This document shows, piece by piece, positions 8,073-16,345 of a stretch of DNA of 64,000 bases (position 1 is the first letter of the stretch; each line of letters opens with the position of its first letter). A program made the translations under genes and the position numbers. This DNA is from Atlanticothrix silvestris CENA357 (GTDB lineage: Bacteria > Cyanobacteriota > Cyanobacteriia > Cyanobacteriales > Nostocaceae). The stretch lies in NCBI RefSeq assembly GCF_016056295.1, contig NZ_JAECZB010000094.1, positions 52,780-116,779 on the forward strand, given 5' to 3'. The notes beneath the pieces were generated by a model. The model was not told the origin of the DNA. It searched no databases and was given only the letters and a program-made list of their open reading frames with translations.

Positions 8073-9071
8073 ATGCCCAAGCACTTTATTTTGGGGAAAG
8101 AGAAACTTTGGAGTCGCCGTCAACTGTTGCAACTAGGATTAGCGGGTGCTGGCGTGACTGGTGCGGCAGCGCTTTGGCAAATTTTGCATTTACAAACTCA
8201 CTCAAGGGTAAGAATACCACCTATCGAAATAGAAGCATCTGAGGGCGTTGCTAACCCAATGAAGATGCTTAGGAACTTTGATTATGGAACAGTGAAGCAA
8301 GAAAATGGACGCACCATCCGAGAATTTGAGTTAACTGCTGGTACTTCCATCATTCAACTCAATAGTGCTGTATCTTACAACATCTGGGATTTAAACGGTA
8401 GTATACCGGGGCCAACGTTACGGGCTAAACAAGGCGATCGCGTGCGGGTACTGTTTCTCAATAAAGCAGGACATTCTCATTCTCTACATTTTCATGGTGT
8501 TCATCCCGCCGAAATGGATGGTGTCCGACCAGTCAGTAACGGCAAAGCGACTATTTATGAATTTGATGCAGAGCCTTATGGCGTTCACCTGTACCACTGT
8601 CATATTGAACCAGTTACCCGTCATATTGCTAAAGGGCTGTACGGCATGTTTATCATCGATCCTCCAACGCCGCGTCCTTCAGCTGATGAGATTGTACTAG
8701 TGATGGCTGGTTATGACGTGAATGATGATAGTCATAATGAATATTACGCCTTTAACGGACTGCCTCACCATTACATGCATAATCCCATCCGTATTTACCA
8801 AAATCAGTTGATTCGTCTGTATGTTCTCAACATCATTGAATATGATCCGGCGGTAACGTTTCATCTCCATGCCAACTTTTTTGATGTCTATCGTTCTGGG
8901 ATGACGATGACTCCTAGTGAGAAAACCGACGTAATTACGATGGGTGTAGCAGAAAGACACATCTTGGAATTTGCATTTCGCTATCCAGGTAAGTATATGT
9001 TTCATCCTCATCAAGATGCGATCGCAGAAAATGGTTGCATGGGTCAATTTGAAGTTATTGCTGCTAGTTAA
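8073..9071 (+). CDS. Two-domain multicopper oxidase, Tat-exported (putative ferroxidase)
   Basis: Starting at ATG 8073 (332 residues) the N-terminus has a twin-arginine signal (WSRRQLL, Arg15-Arg16, followed by a hydrophobic stretch). An upstream TTG at 8025 is less likely. Copper-binding motifs are HFHG (139-142), HCH (175-177) with a following RHIAKGLYGM, HLH (264-266) and HPH (311-313). The length fits two-domain oxidases. Because the next plus-strand genes encode an EfeO-like protein, a ferritin-like protein and FTR1, oxidation of Fe(II) for FTR1 permease is the best inferred role; copper oxidation or laccase activity is an alternative. Confidence 0.82.
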   Translation: MPKHFILGKEKLWSRRQLLQLGLAGAGVTGAAALWQILHLQTHSRVRIPPIEIEASEGVANPMKMLRNFDYGTVKQENGRTIREFELTAGTSIIQLNSAVSYNIWDLNGSIPGPTLRAKQGDRVRVLFLNKAGHSHSLHFHGVHPAEMDGVRPVSNGKATIYEFDAEPYGVHLYHCHIEPVTRHIAKGLYGMFIIDPPTPRPSADEIVLVMAGYDVNDDSHNEYYAFNGLPHHYMHNPIRIYQNQLIRLYVLNIIEYDPAVTFHLHANFFDVYRSGMTMTPSEKTDVITMGVAERHILEFAFRYPGKYMFHPHQDAIAENGCMGQFEVIAAS

Positions 9072-9124
9072 TCTTAAGAATTTCTCAAGAGTATTTTTAA
9101 ATACGTCAACATTTTTTTAACTTA

Positions 9125-9350
9125 ACGTGAGTTCGATGAACTTTAAACTCTAAAACCTTTGACTAGCATAGTATCCAGTAAATAGCTGTTCCTAAAAATA
9201 GTTGAGCTTATTGAGAATAAAATCAGTAACTTCTATATCAGTCAATTATTGACTTTATTCTCAACTAATGGTTGATAGTTTATTTTAGCCATAGCTCAGT
9301 AATCCTTTGTTGACAAGGCTTCTAGCCTCTAAAATCCGTCGAACTCACGT
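9125..9350. mobile_element. MITE-like element, about 226 bp
   Basis: The ends are inverted copies of ACGTGAGTTCGAYG (9125-9138 and 9337-9350), with one mismatch. The flanks carry a direct repeat TAACTTA (9118-9124 and 9351-9357), which looks like a target-site duplication. An inner palindrome pairs TTGAGAATAAA with TTTATTCTCAA (about 9209-9265). There is no ORF. The form is that of a miniature inverted-repeat element moved by a transposase in trans. It sits between the oxidase and the EfeO-like gene and may separate them transcriptionally. Confidence 0.65.
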
Positions 9351-9571
9351 TAACTTATATTTCCATAGCTAGTAAGGCTTATAAGCCCTGCCAGTATTTT
9401 GAAGGCTGGGTTACTTTCATAATTAAATTTTTAGTAAAAATTAGTAACTAGTTGATAAAAAGTTTCATTATTATGCAAAAGTTAAATCTATGATATTTTG
9501 TCAAATTCAACTGCTGCTAGTAGTTGGAAATGTTTTAATTACTACCTTCTAAATATCGCCAAGCATAAATT

Positions 9572-10606
9572 ATGATCAAATTTCGTTATGTTTGTCTAAC
9601 CGTCGCTACTGCTGCCATAGTTACTTTAAGTGCATGTAACAGCACACCAAATGCAGAAAATACATCTGCGCCCGCAGTAAATTCCACTGCACAAGTTACT
9701 GAAACCACCACTCATAGTAGTCATAGCGGTAAAGCAAAAATTAATATTAATAATGCTATTTTGTCCGAGTTGGATAAGTTTGAAGCTAAGTTAGGTGTCC
9801 CAGCCTTATCGAACAAAATTCAAGCAAGTCGTCCTTATGCTAGTTCGGAAGATTTAGTTACTAAAAAAGTAATAAATCAAGAACAATTTGACCAAATCAA
9901 AGATATGGTAACTGTTCAAGAAGTAGTACTGACTGGCGAAGCAAAAGATGTTGATTACATGACTAAGTTGGGGTTGATGAAAGGACATCTTTTGGTAGCA
10001 CAAGAACTGCTAGATAAAAACTTGCCAAAAGAAGCCGAACCTCATATTGGACACCCAGTTGAGGAAATTTATGTGGATGTAGAAGAGCAACTAAATGAGC
10101 GCAAAGTTAAAGAATTTAAGACAACTTTGATCAGCTTGGAAGATTTGGTAAAATCTAATCCCAAGAATGCCAAAGTAAAAACTGATCTTACCTCTTCATT
10201 ACAAGCCGTTGACGGAGCGATCGCAACTCTCAGCGCAGAACAACGCTCCAAGCCGGGATTTGTGCTACAGGTAATTAATGAGTTATTGGATGCAGCCAAC
10301 TCAGAATATGGAGCTGCGATCGCAGACGGCAAAATAACCGCAGCGATTGAATATCAAGACTCTCGTGGCTTTGTAGTTTATGCCAACGAATTATATCAAG
10401 GTATTTCTAGCCAAGTAGCTCAAGAAAATCCGGAAGCAAACAAAGCAATTGTGACAAGTCTAGCTGAACTCAAAAAAGCTTGGCCCAGCGTTACCCCACC
10501 AGCTAAACCTGTACAGACTCCTAGTGAGGTGACTAAACTGGTGACAACAATTGAACAGAACTCTCAAAAAGTGATTGATAAATCTAACACCCAAGCCCAA
10601 GGATAG
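9572..10606 (+). CDS. Lipoprotein with helix-hairpin-helix and EfeO/M75-like domains (iron uptake)
   Basis: Residues 1-22 are a lipoprotein signal (LSAC, Cys22). Residues about 55-115 form a ComEA/PsbU-type helix-hairpin-helix pair (KININNA, then RPYASSEDLV). The rest, about 120-335, is helical, with KGHLL and HIGHPVEE around residues 138-165; His161 to Glu164 gives the HxxE pattern of M75/EfeO proteins. In EfeUOB systems EfeO is the periplasmic iron-binding partner of an FTR1-type permease, and FTR1 is encoded two genes downstream. The helix-hairpin-helix on an exported protein is more likely structural, as in PsbU, than DNA-binding. Domain assignment is from motif reading. Confidence 0.7.
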   Translation: MIKFRYVCLTVATAAIVTLSACNSTPNAENTSAPAVNSTAQVTETTTHSSHSGKAKININNAILSELDKFEAKLGVPALSNKIQASRPYASSEDLVTKKVINQEQFDQIKDMVTVQEVVLTGEAKDVDYMTKLGLMKGHLLVAQELLDKNLPKEAEPHIGHPVEEIYVDVEEQLNERKVKEFKTTLISLEDLVKSNPKNAKVKTDLTSSLQAVDGAIATLSAEQRSKPGFVLQVINELLDAANSEYGAAIADGKITAAIEYQDSRGFVVYANELYQGISSQVAQENPEANKAIVTSLAELKKAWPSVTPPAKPVQTPSEVTKLVTTIEQNSQKVIDKSNTQAQG

Positions 10607-10783
10607 TATTTTGAACTTAATGGGAAGCTTAGATTAAGAAGATTAAAATAAGTAATAAGTGAGGAAATAGTTAGGAGTTACGAAGTAAAGAGCGTAGATA
10701 GTCTGAGCTTTGAACAACTTTAAGGAGTATAGCTCCTAACTCATTACCCATGACGCTCCATTCGTAACTTGAATTAACAACTG

Positions 10784-11218
10784 ATGCAAGAGCTTGACCA
10801 AAATAAAACCATCGACCTATTAAACGCCATCATGGAATTTGAACTAGCGGGAGTAGTGCGTTATACACATTATTCCTTGATGGTAACTGGCCCAAATCGG
10901 ATTCCGATTGTAGATTTTTTCAAAGCCCAGGCTAGTGAATCTTTGCTTCATGCCCAACAAGTAGGAGAGATTCTTACGGGCTTAGATGGGCATCCCTCGC
11001 TCAAAATTGCCCAAATGGAAGAAACTTATCAACATACAGTCAAGGATATTCTGGCAGAAAGCTTATCCCATGAAAAGAAGGCACTTGAACTGTATAAAAA
11101 TCTGCTGGAAACTGTCACCAATGCTAGCATTTATCTCGAAGAATTTGCTCGTGGCATGATTGGGCAAGAAGAGATGCATAATCTCGAACTGAAAAAGATG
11201 TTACGCGATTTCAGCTAA
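10784..11218 (+). CDS. Ferritin-like (bacterioferritin family) protein
   Basis: A 144-residue all-helical protein with the four-helix ferritin pattern: a Glu in the first helix (MEFELAGVVRYTHY), SESLLHAQQ supplying Glu/His in the second, AESLSHEKKALELY in the third and GQEEMHNLEL (EExH) in the fourth. These are the positions of di-iron ligands in bacterioferritins. At 144 residues it is slightly short of the usual 155-160. It lies between the EfeO-like gene and FTR1, so iron storage or ferroxidase service to the uptake system is likely. Confidence 0.82.
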   Translation: MQELDQNKTIDLLNAIMEFELAGVVRYTHYSLMVTGPNRIPIVDFFKAQASESLLHAQQVGEILTGLDGHPSLKIAQMEETYQHTVKDILAESLSHEKKALELYKNLLETVTNASIYLEEFARGMIGQEEMHNLELKKMLRDFS

Positions 11219-11287
11219 TAGGCAATAGTCGTTAGTGATTAGTAATTGGCTAATCACTAATGACAAAGGACAAAAGACAAAGGACTA

Positions 11288-12259
11288 TTGATGAATTTTA
11301 GTGTTGCTCTACCTACTTTTGTAATTACACTCCGAGAAGGAGTCGAGGCTGCCCTTGTGGTTGGGATTGTACTGGCTTTGCTGAAAAAAGCTAAACAATC
11401 CCGACTCAACATTTGGGTATACGCTGGGGTCGGGGTTGGTATTGCTGTTAGTGCGCTGATTGGTGTGCTATTTGGTTGGGGAATTCAAGCATTAGGGGCA
11501 GTTAATCCTCAATACACCTCCGTAGTTGAACCAATGCTAGAAGGTGTGTTTAGTGTGTTAGCGATCGCTATGCTCAGCTGGATGCTAATCTGGATGACTA
11601 AACAAGCCAGATTTATGAAAGCGCAAGTTGAGGGAGCAGTTACCGAAGCCTTGACACAAAATTCCAACGCTGGTTGGGGCGTTTTTAGTTTAATTTTGGT
11701 CGCTGTTGTCCGCGAAGGCTTTGAAACTGTGCTGTTTGTCTCTGCTAATTTTCAACAGGGATTAGTACCAGCTTTGGGTGCTATTGGTGGTTTAGCAGCA
11801 GCTGCTGGGATTGGAGTACTGTTATTTAAATGGGGCATCAAAATTAATATCCGCCAGTTTTTTCAGGTAATGGGCGTTTTATTAGTGTTGATTGTTGCCG
11901 GATTGGTGGTTTCTGGGTTGAAAAATTTCGATGAAGCAGTGAGTAACCTTGCTCTTAGCAGCCGCGCTTCAGAAAGTCTTTGTTTTTATTACGAACGCTT
12001 TACCAAAGTCCACTCTTGTATTTTGGGGCCAATAGTTTGGAATACTTCTAATATTTTGCCTGATGGACAATTTCCAGGAATTGTTCTCAAAGCTTTATTT
12101 GGTTATCGAGATCATCTTTATATAGTGCAAGCAGTCGGCTATATTTTATTTTTATTGACTATCGGAGGCCTATATTTCCGTAGTCTAAATGGTGGTTCTT
12201 CTCAACCAAAAAAGGATGTTACCATAACTCAAAAACCAATTAATGCTGCGAAAGAATAG
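11288..12259 (+). CDS. FTR1-family high-affinity iron permease
   Basis: The protein has seven or so membrane helices and the two REGxE iron-binding motifs of the FTR1/EfeU family: REGVE at residues 16-20 and REGFE at 142-146. At 323 residues it is a little longer than EfeU, mostly because of a charged C-terminal tail. It is 69 bases after the ferritin-like gene in the same direction. With the multicopper oxidase and EfeO-like lipoprotein it probably forms an oxidase-dependent ferrous iron importer in the plasma membrane. Confidence 0.9.
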   Translation: MMNFSVALPTFVITLREGVEAALVVGIVLALLKKAKQSRLNIWVYAGVGVGIAVSALIGVLFGWGIQALGAVNPQYTSVVEPMLEGVFSVLAIAMLSWMLIWMTKQARFMKAQVEGAVTEALTQNSNAGWGVFSLILVAVVREGFETVLFVSANFQQGLVPALGAIGGLAAAAGIGVLLFKWGIKINIRQFFQVMGVLLVLIVAGLVVSGLKNFDEAVSNLALSSRASESLCFYYERFTKVHSCILGPIVWNTSNILPDGQFPGIVLKALFGYRDHLYIVQAVGYILFLLTIGGLYFRSLNGGSSQPKKDVTITQKPINAAKE

Positions 12260-12274
12260 AAAAAATTTTTATGG

Positions 12275-13198
12275 TTATGTACTCTCTACAGCCAATAAAT
12301 TTTTCTTAAGTTGCTGACAGGCTTTTTCAATGGCATCTATACTGCCAGGATTGACTAACCCGTAATAGTCGAAAGTGTAGACTCGATTATTTTGAGTAGC
12401 TTGTAATTTCTGCCAAAACGCTTCCTTTTTAAAAGATGCTAAAACAGCTGTTTCTGAACCGCCTTGTGGAGGATTAACTACAATAATTACTTCGGGGTTG
12501 GCTTCTAAAACTTTCTCAGCCGATAGTGTCACATACCCACCAATTGGACTGTTACCTTGTAATTCTGCTGCCAAATTTTTTGCCTGAAATTTTGTCAGTA
12601 CATCTCCAGCCCAACTATTTTTATTTGGTGCTAAAATTGGTTGACGACTAACTAGTACCAGAGTTGAAAGGCTTTGGGTCGATTTGTCTGGTAAAAAAGT
12701 TTGGTAGCGATTTAATAAAGGCTGCGGATCAGCACCAATTAACTGAGCAAGTTTTTTAGTCAGTTCTTCTAAAGATTCCCAATTTTTAACTTGAGTGAGA
12801 AAATTGGCAATTCCTAGTTGCTGGAGTCTTTGAATCGCTTGATTAGAAAAACCTTCAGCACCAATTACTAAATCTGGTTTGAGGGCAACAATTTTCTCTA
12901 AGTTAGGAGGACTTTGCCCTTCACTCACACGAGGAATATTTTGGAATCGGGAATCATTATTAAATAATGTGCTACCAGTAATACCTACCAACTTTGATTT
13001 ATCAAGTTGATAAATGATATCTGTAGAAAGAGAGGAAAGAGTTACAACTCTTTTGGCAGATTGTTGAGAGTTACTATTAGGTGCTTCCGTATTCGCTGAT
13101 ACTTTCGTTTGTGACTGTTGAGTAGGTGCATTAGCACAAGATGCTAAAACTAGACTTAATAAAATTGCTAGAGCAGATAATATCCAACGACGATGCAT
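12275..13198 (-). CDS. ABC transporter periplasmic binding lipoprotein (cobalamin/iron-siderophore class)
   Basis: A class III (BtuF/FepB/HmuT-like) binding protein. It has a lipoprotein signal ending LASC, then RVVTLSSLSTDIIYQL, LKPDLVIG, and a C-terminal lobe with LEANPEVIIVVNP. It converges on FTR1 with only 15 bases between the stops, so it is not in that operon. No permease or ATPase is adjacent. The ligand could be vitamin B12, haem or a ferric siderophore; nearby cobalt and iron uptake genes fit either. The 128-base gap upstream shows no clear regulator site. Confidence 0.8.
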   Translation of the reverse strand: MHRRWILSALAILLSLVLASCANAPTQQSQTKVSANTEAPNSNSQQSAKRVVTLSSLSTDIIYQLDKSKLVGITGSTLFNNDSRFQNIPRVSEGQSPPNLEKIVALKPDLVIGAEGFSNQAIQRLQQLGIANFLTQVKNWESLEELTKKLAQLIGADPQPLLNRYQTFLPDKSTQSLSTLVLVSRQPILAPNKNSWAGDVLTKFQAKNLAAELQGNSPIGGYVTLSAEKVLEANPEVIIVVNPPQGGSETAVLASFKKEAFWQKLQATQNNRVYTFDYYGLVNPGSIDAIEKACQQLKKNLLAVEST

Positions 13199-13326
13199 AT
13201 TTAAATTCCTTAATCACCAAAAATAGAACTAATAGCTAACTCAGCACCACATTTAAAGTTAGCAAATATATTTATATTGCATTCCCAGAGTAAAACCTGG
13301 GAATAAGAAATCACATAAGGCTGGTA

Positions 13327-14718
13327 CTAAAACTCGGCACTTTGTGGTGTACGAGGGAAGGGAATCACGTCACGGATATTCGCCATACCTGTCATAAATT
13401 GCACAAGTCTTTCAAAACCCAAGCCAAAACCAGCGTGGGGAACTGTACCATAACGGCGCAAATCAAGATACCACCACAATTCTTCTGGGTTTAAACCTTG
13501 GGCCTGCACTCGACGTTCTAAGACTTCCAAACGTTCTTCCCGCTGGGAGCCGCCAACTATTTCGCCGATTTTGGGTGCAAGAATATCCATTGCACGAACG
13601 GTTTTTTCATCATCATTCAAGCGCATATAAAATGCTTTAATTTGTGCTGGGTAGTCTGTAACGATCGCAGGCTTTTTAAATAGTTGTTCAGCTAGGTAAC
13701 GTTCGTGTTCTGATTGCAAATCTAAACCCCAACTAACTGGATATTCAAACTTGACATCGGCTTTTTCTAAAAGTTTGATCGCATCTGTGTAAGTTAGACG
13801 CTCAAATTGATTGTTAATAATATTTTCAGCTGTTGCCAACACAGAATTATCAATGCGCTGATTGAAAAATTCCATGTCTTCTGGACAAGTTTCCAACACA
13901 TGCTTAAAAATATGCTTAAGAAACGCCTCAGCTAAATCCATATCGCCTTCTAAATCACAAAAAGCCATTTCTGGCTCAACCATCCAAAACTCTGCCAAGT
14001 GGCGCGAGGTATTGGAATTTTCTGCACGGAAGGTAGGGCCAAAGGTGTAGACGTTACTAAACGCCATCGCCATCACTTCCGCTTCCAACTGGCCGCTAAC
14101 TGTGAGATATGTAGGTTTACCAAAAAAGTCTTGCGTGTAATCTACACCTTGATTTTCTGTGCGGGGAATGTTCTTTAAATCCAAACTAGTAACACTAAAT
14201 AATTCACCCGCACCTTCGCAGTCACTAGCGGTAATGATGGGTGTATGTACCCACAAAAAGCCTCGTTCTTGAAAAAATTGGTGAATAGCCGCAGAACAAG
14301 CATTTCTCACCCGAAAAACTGCACCCAAAGAATTAGTACGCGATCGCAAATGTCCAATAGTTCGCAAAAATTCAAAAGAATGGCGTTTCTTTTGCAGGGG
14401 GTAAACTTCGGGATCAGCTTCGCCGTAGACTTTCACCGTCTCGGCTTTCAACTCAATGCGCTGTCCTTTCCCCAGAGACGCTAGCAGTACCCCTGTCACC
14501 TCGACTGCTGCACCTGTATTCAATTTTTTTAAAATAGCTTCGTAGTCTGGCAAATCCTGATTGATGACAACTTGCAAATTAGCTAGTGATGAGCCGTCAT
14601 TGACTTCAATAAAAGCAAACCCTTTCGACTCGCGTTTTGTCCTCACCCAGCCTTGAATACCGAGAGACTCATCAGGTTGACCACTTCGCAATATTTCTGC
14701 AATCCGTCGATTTACCAT
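13327..14718 (-). CDS. asnS: Asparaginyl-tRNA synthetase
   Basis: A class IIb synthetase that charges tRNA-Asn. The N-terminal OB-fold anticodon domain begins [16 protein letters not shown]. Motif 2 is [15 protein letters not shown] and motif 3 is [12 protein letters not shown]. Using ATG 14718 gives 463 residues, the normal size; the frame continues to 14814, but that extension lacks homology and overlaps the neighbouring gene's end at 14721. A direct AsnRS suggests that the amidotransferase route is not the sole source of Asn-tRNA. Confidence 0.96.
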   Translation of the reverse strand: MVNRRIAEILRSGQPDESLGIQGWVRTKRESKGFAFIEVNDGSSLANLQVVINQDLPDYEAILKKLNTGAAVEVTGVLLASLGKGQRIELKAETVKVYGEADPEVYPLQKKRHSFEFLRTIGHLRSRTNSLGAVFRVRNACSAAIHQFFQERGFLWVHTPIITASDCEGAGELFSVTSLDLKNIPRTENQGVDYTQDFFGKPTYLTVSGQLEAEVMAMAFSNVYTFGPTFRAENSNTSRHLAEFWMVEPEMAFCDLEGDMDLAEAFLKHIFKHVLETCPEDMEFFNQRIDNSVLATAENIINNQFERLTYTDAIKLLEKADVKFEYPVSWGLDLQSEHERYLAEQLFKKPAIVTDYPAQIKAFYMRLNDDEKTVRAMDILAPKIGEIVGGSQREERLEVLERRVQAQGLNPEELWWYLDLRRYGTVPHAGFGLGFERLVQFMTGMANIRDVIPFPRTPQSAEF

Positions 14719-14720
14719 AT

Positions 14721-15083
14721 TTACCCAACACAGGATTTTAATATCCAGCCTATAATAACGCCCATTCCACCAAAGCGGACGGCTTGCCAGAAAGGTTTCT
14801 TGAGACTCCGCCAAGAAAATAACTGGCTTTCTAAGTTTATTTCTAGCACTTCCAAGTGCTGTTGAATCTGTTGTAACTCTGCTTTAATTTCTGGGGTCTG
14901 GTGTTTATTTTGCTGCAATTCGTGACGGCGTTGTTGCGATTGTGCCTGCTGTTGGCGATCGCTTTGCACTTGGGCATACCGTTGTTTTAATGATAAAAGC
15001 GATCGCTCCACTTCCTCTAATTCTTGTGCAAAATCTGGTTCCTGATTTTCCCCTGACGGTTGTGATTTTTTAGGCGGCTTCAT
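14721..15083 (-). CDS. Coiled-coil protein with C-terminal membrane helix, unknown function
   Basis: A 120-residue protein. Residues about 15-90 are charged and Gln-rich with heptad spacing ([30 protein letters not shown]), predicting a coiled coil. Residues about 100-117 are a short hydrophobic segment ([11 protein letters not shown]) that may anchor it in a membrane. The stop lies 2 bases before the preferred asnS start, so the two are probably co-transcribed. I do not recognise a characterised family. Confidence 0.7.
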   Translation of the reverse strand: MKPPKKSQPSGENQEPDFAQELEEVERSLLSLKQRYAQVQSDRQQQAQSQQRRHELQQNKHQTPEIKAELQQIQQHLEVLEINLESQLFSWRSLKKPFWQAVRFGGMGVIIGWILKSCVG

Positions 15084-15129
15084 TTACAAGTAGTACAGTA
15101 GTAAGTAAATGCTACTTTGCCAATAGTTT

Positions 15130-15420
15130 ATGTCTCAACCAACCCAGCTGCCTAAATCCAGCCAACTGAATGAATTTACTACTCTGGAACTAGCCCAAGC
15201 CCTGATGGAAAGGCTCAGCATTTCCCCTAACGATTGGCATCGCCTCAAGTCTAACCGCAATTCTCGCGCTAGTGAACAAGTAGCAGCAGCTGTTTTATAT
15301 CTTCTTAAGGATCAGCCACAAGAAGCCCTTGCCCGATTAGAACAAGCAGTTGGTTGGTTAGATCGCTCTATTTCAGCACCTCCTTGTCCAACCCACGGTA
15401 CAAATAAAAAGCAGGAATAA
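15130..15420 (+). CDS. Small conserved cyanobacterial protein (DUF6439-like)
   Basis: A 96-residue soluble protein, helical, with LAQALMERLSISPNDWHRLK and a second helix pair AAVLYLLKDQPQEALARLEQAVGWLDRSI. It looks like the cyanobacterial DUF6439 family, assigned from memory of its pattern. No catalytic motif is visible. It is divergent from the coiled-coil gene, with 46 bases between starts, and is followed by a clear hairpin at 15428. Confidence 0.68.
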   Translation: MSQPTQLPKSSQLNEFTTLELAQALMERLSISPNDWHRLKSNRNSRASEQVAAAVLYLLKDQPQEALARLEQAVGWLDRSISAPPCPTHGTNKKQE

Positions 15421-15427
15421 AAACAAA

Positions 15428-15463
15428 AGGAGGCAAGAGATAATTTTTTCTCCCTTGGCTCCT
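15428..15463 (+). terminator. Terminator hairpin after the DUF6439-like gene
   Basis: AGGAGGCAAG (15428-15437) pairs with CTTGGCTCCT (15454-15463) with one mismatch, and the stem can extend by AGA/TCT. A T-rich stretch lies in the loop and CTTT follows. It lies between convergent genes ending at 15420 and 15518. Confidence 0.5.
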
Positions 15464-15517
15464 CTTTCGGCTGGCGCTCACGGCGCTAACCTGCTTTTTC
15501 TGATCTCCGTGTTTTCT

Positions 15518-15967
15518 TCACCGTCGCAGAGATAAGAGGGAACGAGTTTCCATCTGTTTACAAAGTCTTAATTCTGTGCCTTTGCGATTCCACTCTACTT
15601 GATCAAAAATTTGGTGGAGAAGACATAGACCACGCCCGCTTTCTGCCTCATCGGGTGGTAAATAGTCTGTTGATTCGTCATCGTTAGTCGATGAAGGAGT
15701 AAAGCCTTGGCCTTGGTCTGAAATTACCCACCAATACTGATTATCTATAAGAGAAAAACGGACTACAACTGTTTTACTAGGATCAAGATTATTTCCATGT
15801 TTTGCTGCATTGACTAAGGCTTCTTGAAGTCCTAGTCGCAGTTCTGCTTGCAATTTTGCTGGTATTTCTGCCAATAATAAATCTAAGATTGGACAGAGGT
15901 AGAGAGTTGAGGCGAAACTAATTGTGCCCCAATAACGTCCAACTGGACGAAGGGAAATGGTAATCAC
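15518..15967 (-). CDS. Anti-sigma regulatory factor type ATPase (HATPase_c_2)
   Basis: A 149-residue GHKL-fold protein like RsbW/SpoIIAB. It has the N-box EALVNAAKHGNN, G1 box DQGQGF and G2 box ESGRGLCLL. Proteins of this type phosphorylate an anti-sigma antagonist or sequester a partner. No STAS-domain partner gene is adjacent, so targets are unknown. The full GHKL core is present and nothing appears truncated. Confidence 0.87.
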   Translation of the reverse strand: MITISLRPVGRYWGTISFASTLYLCPILDLLLAEIPAKLQAELRLGLQEALVNAAKHGNNLDPSKTVVVRFSLIDNQYWWVISDQGQGFTPSSTNDDESTDYLPPDEAESGRGLCLLHQIFDQVEWNRKGTELRLCKQMETRSLLSLRR

Positions 15968-16345
15968 AAGAGAAACCCCGTAGCTTTCAGTTAGCTAGAC
16001 ATCAGTTTGCTTTTATAGGCACCCTGATAATATTTGAGGTGGTCATGCTGCCTTCAAACTTGCGTCTTGGATACTAAATTTTGAAAATGCTAGGGAGCAT
16101 TTACTCTGTTCATGATGTGAGATTGCTGATATATAAAACGGCTTTGATAAACTTGCTAGTACAGTTAGCAACTTAATAAAGATGCTGTAAATTTGAAAGA
16201 GTATTAGGATGCTCTTTACATTACCCGTTTTTACTTTAGACAATCCTAATTCATGTTTTTTAGAGTGTATGCAACTTTAATTTTTTTAACAAAATCATTT
16301 GTATTTTAGGTTAATTCAATTTTAGCATTTTTACTATGCACTAGA
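15968..16345. other. Intergenic region without recognised gene
   Basis: A 378-base AT-rich gap between the anti-sigma-type gene start and the rlmD stop. A 66-codon minus-strand frame (16043-16243) has no recognisable domain, and I do not call it. No repeat or strong hairpin was seen. Confidence 0.4.

Noticed and set aside
10630..10760. Inverted repeat (TTAGGAG/CTCCTAA) before the ferritin-like gene as an operator
   Set aside because: It resembles low-complexity repeats found throughout the window and has no match to a known regulator site.
16043..16243. Minus-strand 66-codon frame
   Set aside because: AT-driven composition, no domain, no ribosome site and no partner genes.
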